Shown piece after piece: positions 1 through 8,223 of a stretch of DNA of 64,000 bases. The stretch is taken from assembly GCF_900108335.1 (NCBI RefSeq), contig NZ_FNVT01000019.1, positions 124,001 to 188,000 on the forward strand. The letters are read 5' to 3'. The notes below the pieces were generated by a model that was not told the DNA's origin, did not search any database, and saw only the letters and a list, made by a program, of their open reading frames with translations. The translations under genes were made by a program, and so were the position numbers. Origin of the DNA: Nonomuraea solani (GTDB taxonomy: Bacteria; Actinomycetota; Actinomycetes; Streptosporangiales; Streptosporangiaceae). How positions within the stretch are numbered: the first letter of the stretch is position 1; each line of letters opens with the position of its first letter.

Positions 1-127
1 CCAGCGGCAGCACCAGGAACGTCAGCCCCGCCAGCGCGGGCACGACCAGCATCCAGGGCAGCCGCCCGGAGACCTCGCGGCCGGTGGCGCTCACCGGTTC
101 GAGCTGTTCTGACGCGGAGGCACCCAT
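1..127 (-). CDS. modB: Molybdate ABC transporter permease ModB, N-terminal part
   Basis: Only the first ~42 codons are in the window; the gene runs off the left edge. The reading frame starts at an ATG at 127 with a polar N terminus, followed by a hydrophobic stretch beginning RLPWMLVVPALAG that is the first membrane segment. The ATG lies 4 bp after the modA stop codon, so the two are co-transcribed, which is the usual modA-modB order. The call rests mainly on this position, because too little protein is visible for permease motifs. Confidence 0.7.
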   Translation of the reverse strand, partial: MGASASEQLEPVSATGREVSGRLPWMLVVPALAGLTFLVLPL

Positions 128-131
128 CGGA

Positions 132-926
132 TCAGGGGGCCTCGAAGCCGGCCTTGGTCAGCACGTCCTTGCCCTGCTGCGACAGCACCAGATCGACGAA
201 CCGCTGGGCCGCGTCACCGGCCGGTGCCTTCGACAACGTGGCGATCGGGTAGTCGTTGATCGCCTGGTCCGCCTCGGGGAACGCGATGCCCTGGACCTTG
301 CCCGCCGAAGCGATCACATCGGTCTTGTAGACCAGCGCCGCGTCCACCTCACCCAGCTCCACCTTGGTCAGCGTGGCTTTGACGTCCTGCTCCAAAGTGA
401 CCGGTTTGACCGTCAGCTTGGCCGCGGCCAGCGCCTTGACCGCCGCCGCCCCGCACGGCACCTGCTCCGCGCACAGCGCCACCTTCACCTTTCCGTCGGT
501 CAGGTCCTTCAGCTCGCCCACCTTGGCCGGGTTGTCGGCCGGCACCGCGATCTGGAGCTTGTTCCGTACGAACGTGGTCGGCGAACCCGCCAGCGACGCG
601 TCGGTGACCGTCTTCATCGTGGCCGGGCTCGCCGCCGCGAACACGTCCGCCGGAGCGCCCTGGGTGATCTGCTGAGCCAGCGTGGCGCTGGAACCGAAGT
701 TGAACCTCACCGTCGTACCCGGATTCGCGGCCTCGAAGCTCTTGCCGAGCTCGGTGAACGTCCCGGTCAGCGACGCCGCCGCGAACACCGTCACCTCCTT
801 GGCCTGGCTCGCCGAGGACGAAGCTCCGGTCGTGGACGTGGCCGGTCCGCCGGAGCCGCAACCGGACAGGCCCGCCAGCGCGAGCGTTACGGGCAGGGCG
901 ATCGCCCATCGGGAAAGACGCACCAC
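132..926 (-). CDS. modA: Molybdate-binding lipoprotein ModA
   Basis: 264 aa extracellular solute-binding protein that captures molybdate (or tungstate) for the ModBC transporter. A lipoprotein signal is visible: basic start, hydrophobic core, then the lipobox LSGC near residues 20-23, followed by a Gly/Ser/Thr-rich linker. The mature domain begins VTVFAAASLTGTFTELGK, the classic ModA opening with the Ser that contacts the oxyanion, and later has FNFGSSATLAQQI and a GAPADVFAAAS segment typical of the family. Length is normal. It sits 9 bp after the TOBE-domain regulator and 4 bp before modB, so all three form one leftward operon. Confidence 0.93.
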   Translation of the reverse strand: MVRLSRWAIALPVTLALAGLSGCGSGGPATSTTGASSSASQAKEVTVFAAASLTGTFTELGKSFEAANPGTTVRFNFGSSATLAQQITQGAPADVFAAASPATMKTVTDASLAGSPTTFVRNKLQIAVPADNPAKVGELKDLTDGKVKVALCAEQVPCGAAAVKALAAAKLTVKPVTLEQDVKATLTKVELGEVDAALVYKTDVIASAGKVQGIAFPEADQAINDYPIATLSKAPAGDAAQRFVDLVLSQQGKDVLTKAGFEAP

Positions 927-935
927 AGGGGCTCC

Positions 936-1349
936 TCATACATGACCGGCCACGCGCTCGTGACCGGGAATCTCCACGACGACGTTGGTGGACTTGATCA
1001 CGGCGACCGCCACCACCCCTACCTCCAGGCCGAGCTCGTCGGCGGCCTGACGGCTCATCAGCGACACCACTCTGAACGGCCCCGCGGCGATCTCCACCTG
1101 CGCCATCACCGCGTCGCGGATCACCTCGGTGACGATCCCGCGAAACCGGTTACGCGCCGAGGAGCGACCACCGTCGTCGCCGGTCTCGATCTGCGAACGG
1201 GCGAAGGCGGCCAGGTCGGCGCCGTTCACCCGCCGGTGCCCTTGCTCGTCGCGCTCGGCACCCAGCCTGCCCGCGTCGACCCACCGGCGGACGGTGTCAG
1301 AGCTGACCCCGAGCAGCGCCGCGGCCTCGCTGATCCGAAACGTCGTCAC
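936..1349 (-). CDS. HTH plus TOBE (Mop-like) molybdate-responsive regulator
   Basis: 137 aa. The N terminus (about residues 5-50) is a MerR/excisionase-type helix-turn-helix (SEAAALLGVSSDTVRRWVD). After a linker, residues ~68-135 form a TOBE/Mop domain (RGIVTEVIRDAVMAQVEIA... MSRQAADELGLEVG) that binds molybdate in ModE and Mop proteins. The combination is common beside actinobacterial modABC and probably senses molybdate to control the operon. Start is GTG at 1349, preceded by a GAGGG Shine-Dalgarno. It is the first gene of the mod operon, so autoregulation is likely. Confidence 0.88.
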   Translation of the reverse strand: MTTFRISEAAALLGVSSDTVRRWVDAGRLGAERDEQGHRRVNGADLAAFARSQIETGDDGGRSSARNRFRGIVTEVIRDAVMAQVEIAAGPFRVVSLMSRQAADELGLEVGVVAVAVIKSTNVVVEIPGHERVAGHV

Positions 1350-1459
1350 AAGCCCTCACCCTACCTTCCGCACATTCCAACCTGAATACCGGAATCCAGT
1401 CGCAGCCACGAGGTGATCCATGGCTTCCCCCTCGCATTCACAAGAGCGCGTGCCGTGGG

Positions 1460-2725
1460 TCACCCGTCCTCAGGACGTGGTGCGGTCCTCAGGGCGCGGG
1501 CGAGGACGACGGTGATGACGCCGGCCAGCACCACGGAGAGCAGTCCGACGCGCAGGCTGGTGAGGTCGGCGACGAGTCCGACGAGGGGCGGGGACAGCAG
1601 GGACCCTCCGCGCAGCAGCCAGCTCACGATCGTCAGGCCGCTGCCGGGAGGAAGGCCGGGCAGTTCGTCAGCGGTGTGCATGGCGGCGGGCACGAGGGTG
1701 GCGACACCGAGCCCGGCGAGGGCGAAACCGGCCAGCGTGCTCGCCACGGACGGTACGGCGAGGGCGGCACCCATGCCGACGGCGGCGAGGACGGCACCGG
1801 CGCGGGTGACGGCGCGCTGACCGAAGCGGTCCACGACGCGGTCGCCGGTGAGCCGGCCGACGGTCATGGCGACCTGGAGGGCCACGACGGCCAGGCCGGC
1901 GGTGGCGGCGCTGGTGCGCAGGTCACCGCTGAGGTACAGGGCGCCCCAGGACGCGCCGGCATCCTCGACGAGGGCCCCGCAGGCGGCCAGCATCCCGAGC
2001 GCGGCCAGCATCCGCACGGCGGAGCCCGCGAACCAGCGCCCACCCCCACCTGTGGCCTGGCCATCGGGCGCGGCAAGGCCCTGGGCCGAGTGATCGGCGG
2101 TGGTGGCGAGGTCCTCGGGTTCGGCGAGTCGTTCGGCGTTCTCGGGGCCGGGGAGCAGGAACCGGTAGGCGATGAGGGCGACGATGCCGAACACCGTCGC
2201 GGAGATGGCCAGGTGGACCGCGAGGGGAATGTCGAGGCCGGCGGCGGCTGAGCCCATCAGGCCGCCCAGGACCGCGCCGATGCTCCACACCCCGTGCAGC
2301 GAATTGACGATGGAACGCCGGTAGAGACGTTGGACCCGCAGGCCGTGGGCGTTCTGCGCGACGTCGACGATCGCGTCGAGAGCGCCGACGACGAACAGGG
2401 CGCCGCCCAGCGCGATCCAGTTCGGCGTGAAGGAGATGACCAGCGTCGTCACCGTGGTCACGACGATCCCGAACGCCGCCACCCGTGCGGAGCCGAGCCG
2501 GCGGATGGCGGCGCCGGCGAGCAGCCCGGCCAGCAGCGCGCCGATCGGGTAGCCGGCCAGCGCGGTCCCGAAGATGACGTTGCTCAGGCCGAGGTCGGCC
2601 TTGATCTGCGGGTAGCGCGGGACGACGTTGAAGAACACGGCGCCGTTGGTGAGGAACAGCGCCGCGACGGCGACACGGGCCAGGCGCGCCTCGCGGCCGG
2701 GCAGGGTGCGGGGGACGGCGGACAT
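1460..2725 (-). CDS. MFS transporter
   Basis: 421 aa hydrophobic protein with about 12 membrane segments and no recognisable partner domain. The start of the transport domain reads LFLTNGAVFFNVVPRYPQIKA, and the loop between helices 2 and 3 has the degenerate MFS motif AAIRRLGSARV. ATG 2725 is preferred over an in-frame GTG at 2740 because GGAAAG lies just upstream. It follows the TetR gene by about 80 bp on the same strand and is the probable target of that regulator. Substrate unknown; exporters of this class often remove drugs or metabolites. Confidence 0.85.
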   Translation of the reverse strand: MSAVPRTLPGREARLARVAVAALFLTNGAVFFNVVPRYPQIKADLGLSNVIFGTALAGYPIGALLAGLLAGAAIRRLGSARVAAFGIVVTTVTTLVISFTPNWIALGGALFVVGALDAIVDVAQNAHGLRVQRLYRRSIVNSLHGVWSIGAVLGGLMGSAAAGLDIPLAVHLAISATVFGIVALIAYRFLLPGPENAERLAEPEDLATTADHSAQGLAAPDGQATGGGGRWFAGSAVRMLAALGMLAACGALVEDAGASWGALYLSGDLRTSAATAGLAVVALQVAMTVGRLTGDRVVDRFGQRAVTRAGAVLAAVGMGAALAVPSVASTLAGFALAGLGVATLVPAAMHTADELPGLPPGSGLTIVSWLLRGGSLLSPPLVGLVADLTSLRVGLLSVVLAGVITVVLARALRTAPRPEDG

Positions 2726-2805
2726 CGACTTTCCGATCACGTACGGGCGGGGGCGGGATCAGCGCAGGGACCGGGCGAATGGGCAGGGGCAGGCCCGCGC
2801 TGGCG

Positions 2806-3456
2806 TCAGCGCAGGTATCGGTGGATGGCGTGGCGGATCTGCTCGGGTGTCATCGGGTCGGTCGACAGGGCGCTGTGCAGGACGAGTCCTTCGATGAGCG
2901 CGTCCAGTTCGCGGGCGGTGGTGGCGTCGAAGTGGCGCTCCAGTGCCTGGCGGCTGCGTGCCATCCAGGCCTGGGTGACGGCCCGCAGGGCCGGGTTGCG
3001 CGCTGCGGCCGCGTACAGCTCCACGGACAGGACGAGGTCGTCCTGGGCGCCGAGCAGGTCGTCCGACACCAGGGCGATGACGGCCTCGACCGCCGCGTCA
3101 CGGTCTGCGGCGGCGCTCAGACGCTCGTCGAAAACGCGCGCCACCGCGTCGGCGTGCCGGGTGAACGCCTCGGCCAGCACCTCGTCCAGGGACGTGAAGT
3201 GATAGGTCATCGAGCCGAGCGGCACATCGGCGACGCGGGCGATCTCCCGATGCGTCGTCCCGGCGACACCCCGCTCGGCGATCACGGTGAGCGCGGCATC
3301 GATCAGCCGATCCCGCCGCCCAGGATCATGCCGCCGAGCCCGCCGCGCACCAGCCGGCCGCGACCCGGCCGACGACGGCCCGGCCGCCTGAGAACCGACC
3401 GGCTGCGGGCCGGCTGGCTGAGGGCCGGGCGGCCGCGGGGCGGTGGGGGTGCTCAT
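2806..3456 (-). CDS. TetR family transcriptional regulator
   Basis: 216 aa. Residues 1-30 are a low-complexity Pro/Gly/Ala/Ser linker with repeated AGPxP-like units, unusual for TetR proteins. The HTH follows (LIDAALTVIAERGVAGTTHR... VPLGSMTYHF), with the characteristic S-M-T-Y-H-F end of the recognition helix. The C-terminal half is a helical ligand-binding domain. The ATG at 3456 overlaps the stop of the upstream 86-aa gene (ATGA), so translation is coupled. A perfect palindrome lies at the promoter of this small operon (3713-3730) and is the natural operator candidate. Confidence 0.88.
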   Translation of the reverse strand: MSTPTAPRPPGPQPAGPQPVGSQAAGPSSAGSRPAGARRARRHDPGRRDRLIDAALTVIAERGVAGTTHREIARVADVPLGSMTYHFTSLDEVLAEAFTRHADAVARVFDERLSAAADRDAAVEAVIALVSDDLLGAQDDLVLSVELYAAAARNPALRAVTQAWMARSRQALERHFDATTARELDALIEGLVLHSALSTDPMTPEQIRHAIHRYLR

Positions 3457-3713
3457 GCCGGGCCCGGTTCGATCGTGCGGATCACCCGGGCGGCCTCCCA
3501 CTTCGCCCGGCGCAACTCCGGATCCACCGGATGCGTCGGCGTCATGAGCTGCGCGTTGGACCCGATGGTGATCGGTGCGACGTCCAGGGCGACGAGGCCG
3601 AAGCCGGCGAACGACCGCACGCCGACGCGCGGCGGCGGCCGGGTCTCCGTGCCCTCCCCGACCGCCCCCAGCAGCTCGGCCAGCGTCGAGCGGTCGTCAA
3701 GGCCGGGCTTCAT
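3453..3713 (-). CDS. Small protein of unknown function, first gene of the TetR/MFS operon
   Basis: 86 aa, not recognised. The sequence is soluble, with an acidic/hydrophobic N terminus (DDRSTLAELLGAVGEG), a central stretch GVRSFAGFGLVALDVAP and a C terminus rich in Glu and Arg. No signal peptide or membrane segment is seen. Start ATG 3713 has no Shine-Dalgarno, because the sequence immediately upstream is the palindrome at 3713-3730; a leaderless transcript is possible. Its stop overlaps the TetR start. It could be an accessory ligand-binding or effector-handling protein, but nothing in the sequence proves that. No alternative start with a good ribosome site was found. Confidence 0.6.
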   Translation of the reverse strand: MKPGLDDRSTLAELLGAVGEGTETRPPPRVGVRSFAGFGLVALDVAPITIGSNAQLMTPTHPVDPELRRAKWEAARVIRTIEPGPA

Positions 3714-3730
3714 ATGTACGAGCGTACATA
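3713..3730. promoter_or_regulatory. Perfect 18-bp palindrome, probable TetR operator
   Basis: TATGTACG-AG-CGTACATA has two perfect 8-bp arms separated by 2 bp. It abuts the ATG of the 86-aa gene, exactly where a repressor would block the promoter of the 86-aa/TetR/MFS operon. Size and symmetry fit a TetR dimer site. The assignment to this TetR is inferred from position. Confidence 0.7.
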
Positions 3731-3736
3731 ATGGGG

Positions 3737-4693
3737 CTAGGCGAGCGCCCGGAGCAGTTCGGCCTCGTCGGCGGCGGAGATGCCGGAACGGCTCACCACG
3801 TGCCCGGACTCGCGCTGCCAGGCGAGCGTGTCGCGAGCCGTGTCGGCGACCGGGCGGATGCGCAGCCCCGCGGCCAGCGTCGCGGAGGTGTCGCGCGCCA
3901 TGAAGCCCGCGTATTCCGGCAACGGCAGCCACATCGGCAGCGACCGCTCCCCCATCCACGGCGCCACCTTCCGCTCGACGAGGAACTCCTGGTCGGCCCA
4001 GACCAGCTCCGGCTCCACCCCCACCCCTTCGGCGATCTCCGCCAGCAGCCTGCCCCTGCTGAAGGGCATGGAGCACCCGTCGTAGGGCCCCGCGAGCCCC
4101 TTCTCCGCCGCGTCGAGCGTCCAGGCCGCCAGATCGCGCACGTCGACGAACTGCACCAGGTCGTCGGGCGACCCGGGAGCCAGCACGGGCCCGCCGCGCG
4201 CCAGCCGGTCCACCCAGTAGGTGAGCCGGTCGGACTCGTCCTCCGGGCCCACGATCAGCCCGGCCCGTACGAGCAGCGCCTCCTCACCGGCGATCCGCTC
4301 GCACGAGACCTTGGCGGGCCCGTAGTTCGCCGGGTCGAACTCGTCGGCGTCGGCGGCCAGCGGCTCGTGGAGGACCTGGTCGGCCACCCCGAAATCGGCG
4401 TAGACGTTGCACGACGACACGAACGTCCAGTGACCGAAACGGCCCGCGAGCTCCGTGACCGCCCGTCGCACCAGGCTCGGATGCCTGGCGACGTCGATGA
4501 CGAAGTCGAACGACCCCCGCACCGGCGCCAGCCCGCCGTCCTCGCCCCGATCCACCTTGACGAACTCCACACCCGGCGCCGGCTCGCCCGCGAGCCCCCG
4601 CGCCGCGCACACCACCTCGTGTCCGCGATCGCGGGCCTGCCGCGCGATCTCCTTGGACAGGAACTTCGTACCGCCCAGAACAAATGTCCGCAT
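3737..4693 (-). CDS. NAD-dependent epimerase/dehydratase family protein (extended SDR)
   Basis: 318 aa. The N terminus MRTFVLGGTKFLSKEIARQA carries a Rossmann nucleotide-binding motif (GGTKFLS in place of GxxGxxG), followed by an acidic Asp in FVKVDRG. The VSSCNVYADFG segment matches the S-x-N-x-Y region, and Y-x-x-x-K is present as YGPAKVSCE around residue 130. ATG 4693 has AGGATGAGG upstream. The substrate cannot be told from sequence; relatives act on sugar nucleotides or act as reductases. It lies upstream of the 86-aa gene on the same strand, but the intervening operator suggests a separate transcript start there. Confidence 0.85.
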   Translation of the reverse strand: MRTFVLGGTKFLSKEIARQARDRGHEVVCAARGLAGEPAPGVEFVKVDRGEDGGLAPVRGSFDFVIDVARHPSLVRRAVTELAGRFGHWTFVSSCNVYADFGVADQVLHEPLAADADEFDPANYGPAKVSCERIAGEEALLVRAGLIVGPEDESDRLTYWVDRLARGGPVLAPGSPDDLVQFVDVRDLAAWTLDAAEKGLAGPYDGCSMPFSRGRLLAEIAEGVGVEPELVWADQEFLVERKVAPWMGERSLPMWLPLPEYAGFMARDTSATLAAGLRIRPVADTARDTLAWQRESGHVVSRSGISAADEAELLRALA

Positions 4694-4752
4694 GGCCTCA
4701 TCCTGGCCCACCCCGCCGCGCCACACCCAGCGTCTTCACTCCCAGCGCAAAT

Positions 4753-5583
4753 TCAAGATCGAGGGCCGTCAAAGGCCCCGAACACGTCGGAGAGTTCGCT
4801 GAGCGAGGTCATCTCCCTCACGAACCCGAACCGCCCCTCCCGCATCTGCCGCGCGGCGCCGAGGAACGCGCCCATGGCCACCCGCGAGAACGCTCCCCCG
4901 ATGCTCACCCGCCGCACCCCGGCCTCGGCGAGCTGCTCCAGCGTGATCGCCGGGTCGGCGAAGCCCATCACGACGTTGACCGGCCTGCCGACGGACGAGA
5001 CCACCGTGCGGATCTCGTCGAGGGTGCGCAGCCCCGGCGCGTAGAGGACGTCCGCCCCCGCCGCCTCGAACGCCTGCAGCCGCCGGATGGTGTCGTCGAG
5101 CCCGGCGACACCGTACAGGAGGTTCTCGGCCCGCGCGGTGAGCACGAACGGGTACGGCAGCCCGCGCGCCACCTCGACCGCCGCCCGCACCCGCTCGACG
5201 GCGAGCTCGAAGTCGTAGATCGGCGAAGCCTTGTCCCCCGTCGTGTCCTCGATGGAGGCCCCGGCGGCGCCGTGCGCGCAGGCCGCCTCGATCATCTTGG
5301 CGGCCTCGGCGGGCTCGTCGGCGTAGCAGTTCTCCAGGTCGGCGTTCACGGGCAGCGGCGTCGCGTCGCAGATGGCGCGCAGGTTGTCGAGGACGTCCTG
5401 GCGGCCGGCCCGCGTACGGCCGAGGTGGTTGGCCACGCCCAGGCTGGTCGTGGCGAGGGCCTCGAAGCCGAGCGAGGCCAGCAGCCGCGCGGTCCCCGCG
5501 TCCCACGGATTGGGCAGCAGCAGCGGCTCGGGACGTTCGTGCAAGGCGCGGAAGGTGGTCGCCCTGGTCAGCTGATCGGTCAT
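4753..5583 (-). CDS. Isocitrate lyase/PEP mutase family protein
   Basis: 276 aa TIM-barrel enzyme. The family signatures are visible: LLLPNPWDAGTARLLASLGF at the N terminus, VNADLENCYADEP (metal-binding acidic residues) near residue 80, GASIEDTTGDK near 110 and VLTARAENLLYG near 145. Such proteins cleave or make C-C or C-P bonds next to a carboxylate (for example methylisocitrate, oxaloacetate or carboxyvinyl-carboxyphosphonate type reactions). The exact substrate is unknown. It is transcribed divergently from the LysR regulator at 5680, which is therefore its likely regulator. Confidence 0.85.
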   Translation of the reverse strand: MTDQLTRATTFRALHERPEPLLLPNPWDAGTARLLASLGFEALATTSLGVANHLGRTRAGRQDVLDNLRAICDATPLPVNADLENCYADEPAEAAKMIEAACAHGAAGASIEDTTGDKASPIYDFELAVERVRAAVEVARGLPYPFVLTARAENLLYGVAGLDDTIRRLQAFEAAGADVLYAPGLRTLDEIRTVVSSVGRPVNVVMGFADPAITLEQLAEAGVRRVSIGGAFSRVAMGAFLGAARQMREGRFGFVREMTSLSELSDVFGAFDGPRS

Positions 5584-5679
5584 GTGCTCCCCCTAGGAGT
5601 CCGGGTGACCAGTTCACTCTCGTTCCGATCAGGGCAGTCGGCGAATGCATTGAATGGATCGTTGCCATCAGCAAAACTT

Positions 5680-6576
5680 ATGGATATGACGCTCGATGAG
5701 GTCGAGGCCTTCGTCCACGTGGCCGAGCTGGGCGGGTTCACGGAGGCGTCCAGGCGGCTCGGCCGCTCCCAGCCCGCCATCAGCCGCCGCATCCGCGAGC
5801 TGGAGCGGTCGCTGGGGACGACGCTGTTCGAGCGGGCGGGCCGCCGCGTGACACTGACCGAGGCGGGGCGGGCGCTGCTGCCGTACGCCGAGACCGTGCT
5901 CGCCGCGGTCCGCGACGGCGAGCGGGCGGTACGCGAGCGGGCCGGCGGCGCCACGGCCCTGGGCCTCGCCATCGTCGGCACCCTGGCCGACTCGCACATC
6001 GTGGACGCGCTGCGCGCGTTCGAGTCCCGCTTCCCCGAGGTGTCGGTGGAACTGCGCACGGCGACGAGCCGCGAGGTCAGCGCCCTGGTACGCGGCGGCG
6101 AGGCGTCCCTGGGCCTGCGCTACTTCCCCGACGCCGACCCCAAGCTGGAGTCGATCCCGCTGGGCGCGGAGAGGCTCCTGGTCATCGTGCCCGCCGCGCA
6201 CCGCGTCACCGCCCGCCGCCTGCCCGGCCTGCGGGCACTCGCGGGCGAACGATGGATCGGCTTCCCGCCGGAACGCGGCCAGCCCGACTCCTTCGGCCAC
6301 CTCCTGGAGCGCGAGACGGCCGGCGCCTCGATCATCAGGGTCGACAGCCTCACCGCCCAGAAACGCCTGGTGCAGGCCGGTCTCGGCATCGCGCTCATGC
6401 CGCCCAGCAGCGTACGCGAGGAGCTGCGGATCGGCAGCCTGCGGGCGATCGAGGTCGACGGCCTGGACGCGCACCTGCCCGTGGTCGCGGTCCGCCGCAA
6501 GGGCGGCCACCAGGGCCGGCTCACGGCCGCCTTCCTGGAGGTGCTGCGGCACCACACCCCCGGACTCCGCGACTAG
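5680..6576 (+). CDS. LysR family transcriptional regulator
   Basis: 298 aa. The winged HTH occupies residues 1-62 (DEVEAFVHVAELGGFTEASR... SQPAISRRIRELERSLG), followed by the effector-binding fold that begins near LGLAIVGTLADSHIVDALRAF. Start ATG 5680 has no clear ribosome site, so leaderless translation is possible; an in-frame ATG lies two codons later. The 96-bp gap to the divergent PEP-mutase-like gene should contain the LysR site. One weak imperfect repeat is seen there (TGGAT...CATCA near 5654-5670). Confidence 0.9.
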   Translation: MDMTLDEVEAFVHVAELGGFTEASRRLGRSQPAISRRIRELERSLGTTLFERAGRRVTLTEAGRALLPYAETVLAAVRDGERAVRERAGGATALGLAIVGTLADSHIVDALRAFESRFPEVSVELRTATSREVSALVRGGEASLGLRYFPDADPKLESIPLGAERLLVIVPAAHRVTARRLPGLRALAGERWIGFPPERGQPDSFGHLLERETAGASIIRVDSLTAQKRLVQAGLGIALMPPSSVREELRIGSLRAIEVDGLDAHLPVVAVRRKGGHQGRLTAAFLEVLRHHTPGLRD

Positions 6577-6604
6577 CAACCCGAGTTGCCTATATGAGGA
6601 TTAG

Positions 6605-6688
6605 CCATGCGCGGCCTGGAGCCGGCCGCAGGTAGCCGAGGCGCTCGGCGTCTTCACCGATGCGCCGGAGACCGCGTTCCGCAAATAA
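6605..6688 (+). pseudogene. Remnant C-terminal gene fragment upstream of the MFS gene
   Basis: One frame reads AAWSRPQVAEALGVFTDAPE then TAFRK and a TAA stop, with a TAG only a few codons before it and no start codon. The composition is protein-like and resembles the C terminus of a small NmrA/SDR-type or regulatory protein, but the parent gene is absent. It looks like the tail of a gene truncated by deletion. Confidence 0.4.
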
Positions 6689-6706
6689 TAACAGCGCTGT
6701 TAGAAT
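6689..6706 (+). promoter_or_regulatory. Palindromic operator overlapping a leaderless promoter
   Basis: TAACAGCGCTGTTA (6689-6702) is a perfect 14-bp palindrome of the kind bound by TetR/MarR proteins. Its last bases merge into TAGAAT (6701-6706), a good -10 hexamer. The ATG of the MFS gene follows only 8 bp later, so transcription should start at or near the initiation codon. No regulator gene sits next to it. Confidence 0.65.
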
Positions 6707-6714
6707 TCGGCCCC

Positions 6715-7935
6715 ATGACCATCGCCGGCGCGCTGCTGGATGTGACCCCCTTACGCTCCTCACCACCGTTCCGGCGGTTGTGGATCGGCCAGACGCTGTC
6801 CGCGATCGGCGGCCAGATGGCGTTCGTCGCCGTGATGTTCCAGGTGTGGGCGACGACCGGCAGCACCGCGTGGACCGGCGCCGTCGGCCTGGCCTCGGCG
6901 CTTCCGCTCATCGTGCTCGGCCTCTTCATCGGCTCGGTCGTCGACCGCGTGGACCGGCGGCGGCTCTACCTGATCGTCACCGGCGGCCAGGCGGCGGGCT
7001 CGCTGGTCCTCGCCGGCCAGTTCCTCTACGGTTACCTGCCGCCCGCGGGGCTCCTGGTGATGATCGCGGCGCAGTCCTGCCTGGCCGCCGGCAGCGGTCC
7101 GGCGGCACGGACGTTCATCCCCCGGCTCCTGCCCGAAGACCAGCTCGCCGCCGGGCTGGCGCTGAACCGGATCGCGTTCCAGGGCGCCCTGCTGCTGGGT
7201 CCCGCGCTCGGCGGGCTGATCCTGGGCGGGCCGGGAATCGCCGCCTGCCATCTGATCGACGCGCTCACGTTCAGCGCGGCGATCTTCGGCGCCCTGGACC
7301 TGCCGCGGACGAACCCGGGCGGTGAGCCGGCCCGTCCCGGTCTGCGCGGCGTGCTGGACGGCCTGGCGTTCCTGGTCCGTACGCCCATCGTCCGGGGCGC
7401 GCTCCTCACCGACCTGGCCGCCACCGTACTGTCGATGCCGGTCAGCCTGTTCCCGCTGGTCAACGCCGAGCGGTTCGGCGACGATCCGCGCACGCTGGGG
7501 CTGTTCCTGACGGCCATCGCGGTCGGCGGGGTCGCCGCGTCCGTCTTCTCCGGGGCCTTCACCCGGCTCCCCCGGCCCGGCCTGGTCATGCTCGGCGGGT
7601 CGGTGGGCTGGGGTGTGGCGCTCACGCTGTTCGGGCTGTCCACCGATCCCTGGGCGGGACTCGCCTTCCTGGCCCTGGCCGGGGCCGCCGACACCGTTTC
7701 CGTAGTGTCCCGGAGCACCATCGTGCAACGGCACACACCGGACGAGTTGCTCGGCCGGGTCGGCGCCGCCGAACAGATCGTCGGGCGGGCCGGGCCCGAC
7801 CTGGGCAACCTGCGCGGCGGGCTGATCGCGCAGGCCACCTCGGGCACGACCGCCCTGGTCAGCGGCGGGCTGCTGTGCGTCGCCGCCGTGGCCGCCGTCG
7901 GCCTGACCATCCCGGGCCTGCGCCAAGGCCGGTGA
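6715..7935 (+). CDS. MFS transporter (DHA3/enterobactin-exporter-like)
   Basis: 406 aa with 11-12 predicted membrane segments. The sequence begins with FRRLWIGQTLSAIGGQMAFV and has the family loop IGSVVDRVDRRRLYL after helix 2, typical of the macrolide/siderophore efflux branch of MFS. ATG 6715 is set by the leaderless promoter just upstream, and no Shine-Dalgarno is visible. The gene stands alone; the palindrome at its promoter indicates repression by a regulator encoded elsewhere. Confidence 0.85.
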   Translation: MTIAGALLDVTPLRSSPPFRRLWIGQTLSAIGGQMAFVAVMFQVWATTGSTAWTGAVGLASALPLIVLGLFIGSVVDRVDRRRLYLIVTGGQAAGSLVLAGQFLYGYLPPAGLLVMIAAQSCLAAGSGPAARTFIPRLLPEDQLAAGLALNRIAFQGALLLGPALGGLILGGPGIAACHLIDALTFSAAIFGALDLPRTNPGGEPARPGLRGVLDGLAFLVRTPIVRGALLTDLAATVLSMPVSLFPLVNAERFGDDPRTLGLFLTAIAVGGVAASVFSGAFTRLPRPGLVMLGGSVGWGVALTLFGLSTDPWAGLAFLALAGAADTVSVVSRSTIVQRHTPDELLGRVGAAEQIVGRAGPDLGNLRGGLIAQATSGTTALVSGGLLCVAAVAAVGLTIPGLRQGR

Positions 7936-8013
7936 CCTTCATCGGAGGAGCCGGGTGAGTTCGGGGAGCGTGTCCCGGACACCCCGGACGATGGCCGGGC
8001 GGGCGCCCTTGCC

Positions 8014-8223
8014 GTGCCGGAGCGCGCGAACGCCGTCCTGGACGCCGCCGGCTCGTCGGCCTCCCGGGCCCGGCTGTTCGGCCTCTATCTGCCGCGCGAG
8101 TTCCAGCCGCTGTACGACACCGACGACGCCCGCTACCTGCTGGGCCTGCCGAACCAGTTCGACCTGCTCAGCCCTTACTGGCCGGGCTGGTCCGCGAGCG
8201 CGGCAGCTGCACCAGGAGGGTGA
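8014..8223 (+). pseudogene. Short protein-like segment of unknown origin
   Basis: A frame open from about 7940 carries a convincing protein sequence (ARLFGLYLPREFQPLYDTDD, then ARYLLGLPNQFDLLSPYWPG) before running into the 3' end of the opposite MFS gene, where it becomes Ala-rich and stops at 8223. A GTG at 8014 is the only plausible start. The 53-bp tail-to-tail overlap and abrupt change of composition suggest a truncated gene. Family not recognised. Confidence 0.3.
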
